Below are positions 1 to 11,034 of a stretch of 64,000 nt of DNA, piece by piece. Below the pieces are notes generated by a model. It saw only the letters and a list, made by a program, of their open reading frames with translations, was not told where the DNA came from and searched no databases. Position 1 is the stretch's first letter. Each line of letters begins with the position of its first letter. Made by a program: the position numbers and the translations under genes. This DNA comes from Spirometra erinaceieuropaei (Eukaryota; Platyhelminthes; Cestoda; Diphyllobothriidea; Diphyllobothriidae), in the NCBI GenBank assembly GCA_902702965.1, contig CACRXP010000009.1:1495777-1559776 (forward strand), read 5' to 3'.

Positions 1-252
1 AATCATGCACGCCATCCAAGTCAATTTTGCTGGAAACGCCTTCATCAGTCGGGTTACGGGACCCGCTCGTCCTCCTGTGTTTTGGAATTCAATTTAGAAC
101 CGCGCAGGAACTCGTAGAAGGAGACTGCCGACAAATTCACGAGAGAACGGAATGGATGTCTCTGGCTTATTACTCTTTATCCAAACAATCGCACGCAATT
201 TTCGGTTTCCTGTTCCTTGTTCTCGATCCGTGTGTATATTCCCGATTTCAAT
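1..252. repeat. End of an upstream tandem unit (left flank of LINE insertion)
   Basis: This stretch aligns by eye almost continuously with 30845-31096, the segment that closes unit 2 just before its SINE. It is therefore the tail of a further unit to the left of the window. The match stops at 252 and resumes at 2205, which defines the LINE insertion. No gene is supported; the open frames here are not shared with a protein I recognise. Confidence 0.75.
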
Positions 253-2204
253 TTCAGTTTATTTTAGTTTATTTGTTAAGGATAATTGGCAAAGCCTTTG
301 AAAACACTATTGATTACATGTCAGCTCGTTAGTAATAACTGTACACGGACAAAAACTATTCGCTATTTAAACAGTACTTGATTCATTTGAGTAGCATCGT
401 CTTAGAGAAAATATTTGTGTGGACGTGGGTTCTTAGTTCAGATTCACACTGTCGAGGGAAAACAGGGGACACAATTAATCATACAAGCGTTTCTTGAAGA
501 GTTGCAGAGACGTAGACTTCACGACTGGCTGAGGGAGATCGTTCCATTTGTCCACTACCCTCTGCGTGAAAAATTCAGAACGAAGATTCAGCCTGGACAT
601 TGTTGTCCGTAACTTCATCGAGTGACCACGAAAATTGGGTGAAAGGTGCCACTGAAACATGTCCTCAAATTTAAGTCCATGCTCAAGGCCATGTATTATC
701 TTGTAGACGAGGATAAGATCACCTCTTTGCTGCCTGTAACACAGAGGGAATAAATTAAGGCAATTCAATCTGACTGTGTAGGATTGGCTTTTTAGACCGT
801 TTACCAGCTTTGTTGCACGCCGTTGTACTCGTTCGAGGCATGCTTGGTCCTTTAATAGCCACGGCCGCCATGCTTGTATGCCATATTCTAAGTGGGACCG
901 AACAAAAGTGCCGTTAACTCTCCCAAAATGGTCTTGGTCAAAGTTAACGAATGCCACTTTGATTGCATGCAGCACTCCCATGGCGTTTTTTGCATCCTTG
1001 TGGCACTGCAGTGTTGGTTTCAGGTTGTTCTGTATCCAAACCCCGAGATCCTTCTGCGAAGATTCTGCGGGGGGCCTTATATCTTTCAGGTGATATGTCC
1101 TCAAGCTCTCATTTGAATGAGAGTTGGTTGGACGCAGATGAAGGACGGCACACTTCTCCACATTGAAATCTAGAAGCCATTTCTTCGACCACGCTTGCAG
1201 TCGGTGCAGATTATCTTGAAGGGATCTCTGATCATTCGGTCCATTAATGACTTGCCAGAGCTTAAAATCGTCTGCAAACATTATTTTGCCGCAGTCGAGT
1301 TCCTGAAGGCTGTCGTTAACGTAAAGGATGAAGAGCAATGGTCCCAGAACTGAGCCTTGTGGCACACCACTGGTCACGTTCACCCATTCTGACATATCAT
1401 CCCCGATACAGACACGTTGTTTCCGACCAAACAGAAACGCCCTAATCCAGTTGAAAAGGTCTCCCCGGATGCCGATGGCGCTCAATTAGTGAAGAAGACG
1501 TTGGTGCGGGACAGTGTCAATAGCTTTACGGAAATCGATGTACACGACATCGACCTCAAACCCTCTTCTAGAGCCCTGGTCCAGATCTCCAGAAAAACTA
1601 GCAGATTTGAGAGGCAAGAACGTCCTCTTCGGAAGCCATGTTGAAAATCCTATAGGATGCTATTTTCTTCACAAAATTGCTGTATAGCGCTCTTTACTAG
1701 AGCTTCCATCGTTTTGCAAGGGAGGCAAGTTAAGCTAATAGGCCTAAAGCTGCTTGCTGTCATCGTGCTACCTCCCTTATGCAAGGGAACGAGGTTAGCT
1801 GTCTTCCGTTGTAAGGGCAGCCTACCTGTTCTCATTGACAGCTCAAACAGAGTCGAAAGAGGCTTTGACAGCTCCGTTGATAGTTCCTTAAGTGTTAGTC
1901 CGGGAATTCCGTCGGGTCCAGGAGACTTATCAGGTTTTATTTGACTGAGGACGCTTCTGACTTCTCCGACGCAAAAGGCGGCGATTTCAATGACGGCAAT
2001 ATCTTGGCGCATTTGGAGCTCCCGGCTGTCTCGATCCATTTCAAACTGCTGATTATCTTATAAGGACTCCTCCGTAAAAACCGACTGAAAAAACTGAGAC
2101 AGAAATCGCACTTTCTGTGGCCCTTCAACCAATAAGTTTCCGAGGCTATCCTGTAGATATAAATCCCAATAAAAGTGAAATCCCTCGAGGTCGAAAATTT
2201 TAAT
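253..2204 (-). mobile_element. 5'-truncated LINE (jockey/CR1-type) inserted in the tandem array
   Basis: The limits come from comparison with the uninterrupted homologous site near 31,096. Flanking sequence matches up to an AAT at 250-252 and resumes after an AAT at 2202-2204, with TTCAAT on the left against TTTAAT on the right, so a short target duplication is possible. The element reads on the minus strand: RT coding sequence starts directly at the right boundary, so the 5' part (ORF1, endonuclease, start of RT region) is missing. Roughly 220 bp of non-coding 3' sequence lies at the left end. Such 5' truncation is typical of target-primed reverse transcription. Confidence 0.8.
475..2204 (-). 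pseudogene. LINE reverse transcriptase, degenerate
   Basis: Minus-strand reverse transcriptase of a non-LTR retrotransposon. Reading from 2204 downward, there is the fingers region with SPGPDGIP (about 1920), RPISLT (about 1750), QHGFRRGRS, VVYIDFRKA (motif A, about 1540), SGVPQGSVLGPLLF (motif B, about 1360) and FADDFKLW (motif C, catalytic DD, about 1265). A typical jockey/CR1 C-terminal tail follows (HLEYGIQAW, VQRRATKLV, late WNDLP). It is broken by in-frame stops at 2058-2060, 1650-1652 and 1486-1488 and by a one-base loss near 1558. The longest open part is 475-1485, about 336 codons, whose apparent start is a TTG just after a stop and not a real initiation site. Confidence 0.9.
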
Positions 2205-2213
2205 GCAGGGTAA

Positions 2214-2395
2214 AACGGGCCCCTAGCTCAACGGTACAACGTCCGACCCAATGCCCAATGATTCCGGGGGTGAATCCCAGATGTGCGAGCCTGGGGTCCG
2301 GTATGGCTGGCTGATATTGGCTAATAAGTTAGACATGGCCATCCCGGTATTCATTGTGATATTGATTTAAGTTAATTCTAAAAACGTTGGCTGTC
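2214..2395 (+). repeat. tRNA-derived SINE, family A, unit 1 copy
   Basis: The segment carries a pol III split promoter: box A TAGCTCAACGG at 2224-2234 fits the tRNA box A consensus exactly, and GGGGTGAATCC at about 2267-2277 is a degenerate box B. A tRNA-unrelated body with GTATGGCTGGCTGATATTGG follows. Copies sit at 16556 and 31106, with a 5'-truncated one at 34671. Each complete copy opens one tandem unit, so they have been amplified with the array and are not independent insertions. Confidence 0.65.
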
Positions 2396-2494
2396 GTTCT
2401 CCTTACAGCAAAGCATCCGTGAAATTCCATGTCAGTTTTGATGCTATTCTTAGTATCCAACGTGGAAACCAAGCACTCGGTGCAATGTATGCTC

Positions 2495-3115
2495 TTTACG
2501 TTCTCATTATACTTCTAAATTTACGCTCGCGCTGTATTATCTGTACCAGATTCATTGTGGAGGTACTATCCTGGACGGACTGGCACCGGTAACGATGACA
2601 ATGAGGCTTTCCCTTCATCAACTTTCATTAGCAGAGGTAGCTTTCGACTGCCTCATTATTTGCGGATTTTCTCTTCCGCCCAAACTAATTTTTCGCATAA
2701 AAGTCTTACCCTCCTTGCGTTGTGGCGTCCCGCGTGCAGATGCTTGACTCTCGTGTTACTCAGTCCATTATGTTGGATGGAGTTCTATCGCCCACACTGC
2801 GAAATGACCTTCGGACCAATTGCCTTCTTCTCATTGGTTGTTCGAATTCACTTGCTATTCTTTCCAATCTGAGGCTAGGATGCATTTATTCCGCACACCG
2901 TTCAAAGTCTCCTTGCTCAATTCCATACCTTCCTTGTACTTATCACCTAATCTAAATTAGGCTTCCACTTTACATGGTGCGTCAATTCCTAGCATACACT
3001 ACACTCGCCATTTATCCCTCCGCTCACTTGTCCCACCCGTATATCCCCCATTACCACCGGTCCCGATTGACAGGCAGCTGGGAGTTTGCGGTGTCAGAAG
3101 AGCTACCAAGTATCA
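2495..3115. other. Unit-1-specific segment, no gene recognised
   Basis: Homology with units 2 and 3 breaks at about 2495 and resumes near 3120. The interval is rich in pyrimidines on the plus strand. It has two short overlapping open frames (2555-2872, 2722-2955) without recognisable motifs, and I see no tRNA-like or RT motif. It may be an insertion in unit 1 or a loss from the others. Confidence 0.4.
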
Positions 3116-3520
3116 TCTAACCAATAACGTTTATGACGCCACTAAATCTCCGTTATCTAAAAGTAAATTTTTTCGGACTTGACCAGTATTTTGGTGTCGG
3201 CTAGTCTCGCACTGCGGGGACATTGCAGAGCGGGATGTAGTCCAGACAACTGTTCACATATTTATACACCTCTTAACATGATGATTTGCGCAGAACTTAT
3301 TCATCAACTCCCGAAAACTGTCACGAACTACAGATGATGCACACAGGCGCAATGCAGTCCGATCACAGCCCTGTTGGCCACATTGTAAAGCAATCTGCAT
3401 TTAGTTCAGAGCTGAGCTCTAGGTGCCGTTGTCCTTGGTAAGAGGTGAGTTTAGTGGTAAAAAGCATCGCTCAACTTAAATAAAACAAGGCGGGGTTTAT
3501 TTACAGCAAACACAGCAAAT

Positions 3521-3880
3521 CACGTGCGTGACCGATCTCATGAAATGTTGGCCGATATTCGTTTTCTATAAGGGAGGACTAATAAGGTAACGTTGTAATA
3601 TTAATCATCGTGTAGCATAATTCAAGTGTTTCCGACCCGCCAGCGTGCCAGATTTTAAATACACTGCTTTTCAGTCTCCTGTAGGATTTGTATTGTGTAA
3701 AAAATGAATGCTTATGTAGCATGCATTTTTTCTATTGATTTTCGATTGTCATATAAATGCAAATATTTTTTATGGAAAACATGCACGAAAGTACGCTTTC
3801 TTTTACTCGTTTTGTAGAAAATTACACTTTCGTTATGATTTAGACCGTAAAGATTGTTATCTTTCGGAATTAAATAGTTT
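3521..3880 (+). repeat. Foldback-type repeat arm (left arm)
   Basis: The arm starts near TGACCGATCTCATGAAATGTTGG and contains the shared landmarks GTAGCATGCATTTTT and GATTTTCGATGGTCAT-like sequence. It recurs at 17500-17865, 31930-32810 (interrupted by a PLE) and 35220-35580. A related version forms the arms of the inverted-repeat elements at 14519 and 44700. Here only this orientation is seen; I could not find an opposite arm before 4900. Confidence 0.6.
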
Positions 3881-3887
3881 CGAATTA

Positions 3888-4247
3888 TCAAGGGTTTAAG
3901 ACCGTGCGATGTCCATATACACTAGGAACACAAGGAACAGCCATATTTTCAGCCCCAAAAGGCGCAGCAAAGCTGCCCATTTGAGGATGCCCGTTCTCAA
4001 GCATTGGTGTTGCAAAACCATTGGTCGGAGGTGTTAGTGCAGCCCCACCCGAAATAATCAAACCCCAGTCGTCCGTAATTAGGGACCAGAAGTAAAACGA
4101 GTTTTTACAGGTGGGTTCGGGGAACGCACAGGCGTCGAGGTCAAGTAATCGTGGGGCTAAGAAACTACAACTTACCAAATCATTTGCCATCTTGTGAGAA
4201 CTATGAGCTCTTTGAGACAAGTCGGGTCCCTTGAATGCAGATAACAC
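3888..4247 (-). other. Anonymous ORF, four-copy family (copy 1)
   Basis: A 119-codon minus-strand frame with a proline/glycine-rich core (GGAALTPPTNGFATPMLENG, then HPQMGSF). Related frames lie at 17870-18298, 32820-33110 and 35590-36000. It looks like part of a real low-complexity protein, and a GTAAGT splice-donor-like hexamer follows ATGGCAAATGATTTG on the minus strand near 4170. Differences between copies 1 and 2 are mainly amino-acid-changing by eye, which argues against current coding constraint. Likely a captured exon piece or chance frame inside the repeat; no family recognised. Confidence 0.35.
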
Positions 4248-4401
4248 ATTTCAATGCGCATCCAGTTCAGGAGGATGTTTTTACGAAAGTTAACTCTGCA
4301 TTCCCAGGTCTTCACATTCTGTTGCGACAGCTAATTTGACACTGTTCAGACAACTTCAAAGGATGCCTTATTTCAGCTCAGTAGGCGCGTGGACGTTGTG
4401 A

Positions 4402-4635
4402 TTGTGTGAAAGAAGAGCTGAGTTTGGTCTAATGAAACAGATTATGACACTCCAGTACTGGGACCGCGCAAACGCCATGGAAAAAAACAGCACTTTGTTC
4501 CATTTTTGGAACGGTACTCATGATTCATACATCCTCCAAGGCCGAATCGAGGTCTACGTGTGCACAGCATTGATGTCAGTGCCAAAGGCGCCGTTTCTCA
4601 TTTTCAAATACTATTTTTATGCCAAAACAGAGTGA
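4402..4635 (+). other. Anonymous ORF, four-copy family (copy 1)
   Basis: A 77-codon plus-strand frame containing FHFWNGTHDSYILQGRIEV, repeated at 18385-18618, 33469-33702 and, 5'-shortened, 36127-36330 at the same place in each unit. There is no recognisable domain, signal peptide or membrane segment. The frame stays open in all copies, but the units are young enough for this to be expected without selection. It may equally be non-coding repeat sequence. Confidence 0.3.
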
Positions 4636-4949
4636 TGATCGTGTCTGAGACACACCTCGTCAGAATACATTATGTCATTTAAGCTGACAGTAATATGACT
4701 AATGAAAACCCCTACAGTTTAAAGGAAGCAAGTGGTGCCCACTGAATACATTTTACAACAAAATCAAAGTACATATTTGACCTAGTTAGCTTGAGTTCGT
4801 GAGTGACCTTAAATTATGGACACAGCTGCGTGTGCTCAAAATTTATCTTTACGCGTTTCACCAATATGTCGCTACCAAACTGCGTGGAAGATGCATTCAC
4901 TTTCTAACTCGACAAGTCAGTGAATTTCTCTTTGATTTGTAAATGTGTT

Positions 4950-5700
4950 TACAATAGTTGGTTTAACTCATGAAATGCTAACCAAAATTTTCGAGTCGAA
5001 AATATTGTCTAGACAGCGTCGTCGTATTAATCCCTATGCAGTGAAATCCCAAGCAAGTCAGTTAGTTTAGGATGCTGGCTTTTGAGCGAACATTTTTCGG
5101 CCGCCTAAAAAGAACACACTCAGCAAAATGTGACTGCTTTAATAGCATTGGGTTTTCACATTACTTTATTTATGCCCTTATATATTCAAATATATTTCGT
5201 GGTAAACATGCATGAAACTGTTCATTCTTTCACTCATTTGGTGTACAATTACATCTTCTTTAAATTTTATACTTGAAGGAAACGTACAACACAGTTTTTA
5301 AGAACATTCTCATTATGAGGTTCTTGAGACTGTGAATTTTCCTTTCATAAAACATCGTGTCATGACATAAACTAATGTTGCTTTTAAAGTTCAAAATGTG
5401 CTCACATTCACCGCTAAATTATATGAACTTAATTTTGCCTGTTTTAGTGGTGTATTGAAATGAATGATTTTCCATACAGGGAGAATATATTGCTTGTGAT
5501 TTGGAAACCCTGGATACAAGTTTAACGGCAAGTCGGTTTCCAAATTATTCGGTAATAGGAAAAGTATTTTTTAACTCTATCTTAATTAACCTTCAAATAC
5601 AAAAATTAAAATGGACGTAATTTTTTTAAAACTCAGAGAATGAATTAATAGCCACGTGTTTCAGGAATATATATTTAAATCTGTAAGGGCATCAGTCGTC
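4950..5700. repeat. Long-inverted-repeat (foldback/MITE-like) element, right arm eroded
   Basis: The left arm begins at GTTTAACTCATGAAATGCTAACC and carries GCCCTTATATATTCAAATATATTTCGTGG. A reverse-complement trace of that motif, ATATATATTTAAATCTGTAAGGGC, lies at about 5660-5690, so the element once had two inverted arms around a roughly 300-bp interior. Related copies begin at 18950, 34110 and 36845, and a far more diverged one is at 48518-49302. No transposase is encoded, so it would be non-autonomous. Confidence 0.55.
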
Positions 5701-7165
5701 AACAGGAAGACGTCACGGTTTTAAAGCAGTCATCTGTAATGAGTTAAAATTTGAGGAGGCCGAAAACGTTCGCTCAAAGGACACACTCGGGAAAATGTAA
5801 CTACATTAATGACATTGGTTTTTCACATTAATTTTTATATGCAGTCAGCTATAATGAGTTAAAATTTGAGGAGGCCAATACCGTTCGTTCAAGGTACAGT
5901 ATACGGAAGTAAATGAACTATCATGGAATTTGGCTGCAACGTGACCAATTAAACAACCCTAAAATCGCAGTTCATTCGGGTCGACAATTCGTTCCAGAAT
6001 TTTGCTAAACAATTCCAGAGTCAGCACATATACTGCAGTTGAGGTGACATTTAGAACAGGCCAGATTTATGAGTCCATACCTACAGAACAAAATGGTTTA
6101 AAGTCGACGGAAACGGAACAGTGGAGTCAAAGTAAACATGTTTTAACTTATTCTGTCAGTTCCGTTCTAGAATATTAACGAATATAGCAAAGATTTATTA
6201 AGGCTGATGGACTTAAATTCAAATATTCATATGGGGCTTCAGTCTAGCCTATAAAACTTAAGAAGACTACGCTGCTACAAGTTCGCGATTAATTACTGGG
6301 GGAAATTAAAAGGTGCGATTTCAAAACTGGGGTGTCTAGCAGAAAAGCGCATGGGAAACGCAGGGGGACCCACTCATGAGCTGAAATTCACGCACCTGTG
6401 AACTGCAGCGACAGAATAACGGCGAAACATATGTCTGCCTTTTATTTTATATCTGTTCTGTCAAGTTTGATATATCGTGATACATATTATTTTTAATGGC
6501 CTCAGTATAATTAATTCTATGGGTTTTTTTCTGTTTCTAGCAGTGTCTTGCCCATTACTCTGTATATTGTCTTCTTGACCCACTCGTCTGCCTCTGAATC
6601 CTGTACCCAGTATTCATAAAGAAATTTTTAATTGTTTATAATTTCCATAAATTTTCTTACGTACAATTTGTTTGCTAGTCATATTTTGTCATTATTCTGT
6701 AGCGGGTATTTCAAAAAATCCCAAAAGCCGCGTGGATCGCCAAGTCTTCAAAGACTTAGACAATGGGATCCTTGCGAGCGCGTATGCGTTTTTGATTAAT
6801 TCATCGTCTTTGATTATGTCCGACACCCGCCTTCTCCCAAAGAGACAGACGGATTTGGAAATCCTGGGTGGATTTTGTCTTTGAATGCTTACTGCTCTTC
6901 TTACACTGCTCAGATAGTTCATTTTGAAGATCTAAACGCCAATCTATGTTCTAATAAGTGAGAAATGCTTCATGTCTTCAAATCCTTGCCAAATACTATA
7001 TATCTACGTTAGGTCAGCCAAGGATATTTGTGTTGATTATTATCTCAGCAATAATATTGGTCTCCAGCATTTTAGGCGAAGTTCAGTTAACGGACCAAAA
7101 ACCTAATATTTGTCTAATGTGAATGACCTTGGAGACCTGACGCTGATATAATGCTTTAGATGATC
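5700..7165. repeat. Anonymous shared block, unit 1 copy
   Basis: Near-colinear copies occur at 22381-23600 (lacking the first part) and 38700-40080. It contains a short internal duplication: the phrase around ATGAGTTAAAATTTGAGGAGGCC appears at about 5740 and 5855. A minus-strand frame at 6692-6922 (76 codons, with GRRRVSDIIK) recurs at 23145-23357, but no domain is recognised and I do not call it a gene. Confidence 0.6.
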
Positions 7166-8028
7166 AAATCGATAGTGATTGGTGTCCAAAAGGCGTCCAT
7201 AGTAGCGCACACACTGCATAGATAACTTAAGCTACGGGACTTTTGGCGAGAGAAAACAAAGTTGATTTTATCTACTTTCAAGCACAAATATGTCTGGTTG
7301 AGCTCGCATGCCTCTGCGGTTTGGATACCTTATAGTGGACCAATATGGACGGAACCTTAAACATGACCCAGGGATAAGGTATGACGGGGCACGTTGAGGA
7401 AGACCATGTTAACAGAAAGAGATGTTAGATAAGTATGTCGGTTTCTATTTGCCTTCTGGAAAGAGATTGTATCTGAAAGACAAGTACATTAGGTGTCTGT
7501 CTTTGTTAAATGATCATTGCTAATGATTAAATCATCTGTTGATGGAAGGAAGAAATGTGCTGCATTCATGCCTGGGTTAATTCGACCAATAAACGCCAAG
7601 TAATTTTGAAAATGGAATAAGTTTCGGGTGACTTGCATACAAGAGGGGCAAGCATTGAATGCGACTCAAACTCACCATTCGCAAACATTTTGCTTGACAA
7701 ATAAATAATTTTTTATGACAATGCAAGTAACTGATTGGAGAATTTTGACAAATGGAATGAATATAACTATAATATGGAGCAGCATGCAGCAACTGAAAAA
7801 TCCTTGAAGGACACATTAATTTGAAACCCTATATATATAGTAGTATATACAGCAGTAGCTCGATTCTATGAGCTTCCACAACCAACCATGCATATCATTA
7901 TTATCCAATATAGTAAAAAAAAATAAACCGCACAATTTTTTTACTACCGACTTGCAAATTGCATATTCTTACCTGCGGACAAAACGCATTCGTCACTCGA
8001 GAGAAAGCCCATAATACACAACGAAACG

Positions 8029-8367
8029 AGTGAGTTCCGCAGTAACGATCGGTGAGCGCCTAATACTATTGCATAGTCCTAATCGAATCCGACAAGGCAA
8101 CGGGCTCGTGGCCCAGTGGTTAGAGCCGTTTTATTCTAAATAACAGGTCGAGAGTTAAATCCTCGGTTGTTCCACACTTCGGTGTTGGGTATGGCTGGCT
8201 GCCGACGGTTAACAAGCCAGAAATCGCCATTCTAGTCTCCCTTGTCTTTGTCGGTAATGCCCTTCCGCCTATATCATTCGCCGATGTCCGCTGCTGGTTG
8301 GGCTCGAGAGAGATCACATAAGGCAAACCAGAACAAGTGAGTTCCGTAAGAACGATAGGTGAGCGCC
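8029..8367. repeat. ~30-bp direct repeats bracketing a SINE
   Basis: GTGAGTTCCGCAGTAACGAT at 8029 continues to GGTGAGCGCC and is repeated with few changes at about 8338-8367. The two copies enclose the family B SINE. They are too long for an ordinary LINE-type target duplication but could derive from duplication of the insertion site. Confidence 0.5.
8098..8285 (+). repeat. tRNA-derived SINE, family B
   Basis: Box A TGGCCCAGTGG at 8109-8119 fits the consensus fully, and box B is the degenerate GAGTTAAATCC at 8152-8162. The body has GGTATGGCTGGCTGCCGACGG and ends at CTTTGTCGGTAATGCC. Other copies: 8399-8505 (minus, 5' truncated), 40790-40955 (minus), 56500-56752 (plus) and 57998-58175 (minus). 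Found both inside and outside the tandem array, so it is a dispersed family. Confidence 0.75.
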
Positions 8368-8398
8368 CACTACCAACATATATATTATGTGCTTTATA

Positions 8399-8505
8399 GG
8401 CAGAATGACATTACCGACAAAGACAAAGGAGAATGGAATGGACATTTCTGGCTTATTGGCCGTCGTCAGCCAGCCATACACAAGCCGGAAGTGTGGACCA
8501 CCCTA
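8399..8505 (-). repeat. tRNA-derived SINE, family B, 5'-truncated
   Basis: A reverse-complement copy of the 3' half of the family B SINE, recognisable from GACATTACCGACAAAGACAAAGG to AGCCAGCCATAC and AGTGTGGACCACCC. The tRNA-like head with boxes A and B is missing. Confidence 0.65.
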
Positions 8506-8817
8506 CCATTATAGTATGTACTGTGGTAGCTAATATCTATCAGCTTCGCAAACTTACAATGCCAATTATTTTTATCCAATATATTAAACAAAATATACCG
8601 CACAATTTGTTTCATACCGACATGCTAATTGCACATTCCTTCCTCCATAAAAAACACATATTTCACTTGATGTTTCATAAGAAACATTTCTTCATATTTG
8701 ATTTTGGAATCCTATTTTATAATTTAACGAATTACTGTTCAAAACAACAGTATCCAATTCCTAAAGTGCATCCCATTTAATGTTGATGGGGTTGACCAAA
8801 TAAGTGTTCAATTAATT

Positions 8818-10870
8818 TCTAAATCCAATCTGAAACGTGTTTTATGATCAAGCTAGCGGGACTGACATGTCACAGATGCACGACAGCTGGGAAACAAGAA
8901 AATGTTCATAAAATATTCCGTAACATTGCTGTACAATTTTGGCTGTCACAGCGAGCATTGTTAAGAAACAATGGAAATCATTGCTGCCCAACAAAACCTA
9001 CTAGTTTTGCTTGAAATTTCAATGATTTAGCTGACAATAAATCCGGTGTCAAAACCCACTAACAAATCGTTCGTGGAGAAAAAGGCTATTTTGGAAAGTA
9101 AACCGTCATATTGATTTATATTCTTTTGAACGAATTACGTATATCAAACATATGTCTCCCGGTATGAATGTTACAAAATTGTGCTCATTGTCCCAGTACA
9201 TTCCAACGGGGTGTTAAGGTGGGCATTTGGACACAGGTTTCACAACAGTCACCCCATGTTCAGGGCAATTTTAGAACTACACCTCGTCAGTAGTGTTCGG
9301 CTGCAACACATTTAGTATTCGATGGGACTGTTGCAATTTGAGATGCCTGTGTGGTAAAGGCGGAAGAGATAAACCTCTAATAAGTTTCTGTCAAAGCTAA
9401 AGATCTTGAATTTGCACAGAAGTCTGTCATCAAAACGGGCATTAGCGAGAGAATAAGGGACGAATATGAGACCGAAGCAAATGCTCTGGCTGAAAATCAG
9501 CAAACGAGTCCACAGAGCTTCGTACGCGAAGACACATCTCTTAACAGAGGTCGAAGTCTGAACAATTTAAGTCTCATGTTTTACCCAAACAGATCAATAG
9601 TTTATATGGTCACAAAGTCGAGGCAACACACTGTTCCGAAGATTTCCTCGGTAGCCTGAGCTACTGCCCCCGTCCCACATCTAGTTTCTGTTCGTGTATG
9701 CGTGAACTTAGGTTTCATTTGCCTTGTTAGCCTATCTACAAGATTATTATAACCTTACTCACAACGCAGTAAACCAGGCTCCTCATCTGGCGCTCGGTCC
9801 GTTCTTAACTTCTATCTTATTGACGAGAGCGTGCGTGATTGCTTAAGGGGGCCTTTACTCATCTCAGACTCCAATGAAACAGCACCTGAATCATCCTCAC
9901 TATTTCAGATGACATGTTTACTCAGATGATCCGGGACTAAAGATTAGACGCCGAGTTACAAATGCCCCTGAGTGTTAATTTTGCAAGATGTCTCTCATTC
10001 GCATTGTCACTCACAGTGAATTTCTCGCTCTCGTGTCGCGAATGGTTACTGTGAGACCAGATAAGTTGTGTGTTGTGTGCTCTCGCCCTGTAAGCTGTTT
10101 TGCCGAAATCGTCCGGGGAATAACGGTTTCTGCTTATTTTCTTCCTACCTTTCGGGCACTAATTGGTTTAAGGAGTTCTACAACAGCATCCCATACGCCA
10201 AAGTAGCAAGCAAATGTTTGGTTTGTCATGTGAAGTGAAAGATTTTTCTGGGTCTGAGGCCCATTTATTTTGCATTAGGTCAGGCATTTGGTGCTCACAG
10301 AAGATTTTGGACTCATTAAATTGTTCAGCCGGCAAGAACAGAAAACATTTTTTATTCTGATTTGAATAATTCCACAGTGTGCTACATCTTGAATTGGTTC
10401 TGCATTTCTAGGTTTATGAGCAGGACGTTAGGTGGCAAATCACCTGGGATGGATGTAAACAACGGCATCAGGAAAAAGGCAACCTGGTCGAATATTTATG
10501 CAGCGATTTCGGAGTTATCTTAAGGGAGGTTAAATTTAGAGATTATGTTTTGGCTAAATTGAGGTAAACTGTACATTAACGCACAAACATCGACCGAACT
10601 GCAACAGGTTATTGCGGATATTATGCTTGACTAAGTATCCAGGAGGAGAAATATCTGTGAGCATCGTCGGTGATTAGACATATATGCCTACATTCTGGCA
10701 TGCAGGATTGACATATTTTTGCAAAATGACTTTTCCTGCAGCTCTCATTTGGCATGTTTATGCTGTGTCGAGATGCAATAAAACGGTCTGCGCGGTATGC
10801 GAGCCAGACATCTGAAGTTACTGCATAACTCACTCAAAATTAACGAATAAAATCTTTTGGTGCTCACTGA
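8818..10870. repeat. Anonymous block A, unit 1
   Basis: The closest copy is 23600-25545; block B (11985-13570, 27700-28640, 41935-43560) is a diverged paralogue, so an older duplication lies within the unit. Phrases such as AATTACGTATATCAAACATATGTC, GCTCGGTCCGTTCTTAACTTC and TTTATGAGCAGGAC recur in both. Short frames at 9988-10206 (plus) and 10621-10833 (minus) are repeated in other copies but hold no motif I recognise. Confidence 0.6.
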
Positions 10871-11034
10871 AGTTTTCGGACTCATTAAGGTCTACAGACG
10901 GCATGAACAAAGATTCAAATGTAGTTAATTTTTTGGCAAATACGTGAATGTTTTAATATCTACATGTTTAAATTATATATTAGAATTACTTTACGTTTCC
11001 ATGATCTAATTTTACAAAACACCTCTTTGATTCC

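Larger units (their letters stand above)
7166..8817. repeat. Anonymous segment absent from unit 2
   Basis: The sequence immediately before (TTTAGATGAT, 7165) and after (TCCAATCTGAAAC, about 8823) are joined directly at about 23600 in unit 2, so unit 2 carries a clean deletion of this segment or unit 1 an insertion. The left part recurs in unit 3 at 40080-40790. Apart from the SINEs at 8098 and 8399 no gene is seen. Confidence 0.55.

Noticed and set aside
6672..6922. Short ORFs on both strands conserved in units 1 and 2
   Set aside because: Conservation is explained by recent duplication of the units; no motif, and both strands are equally open.
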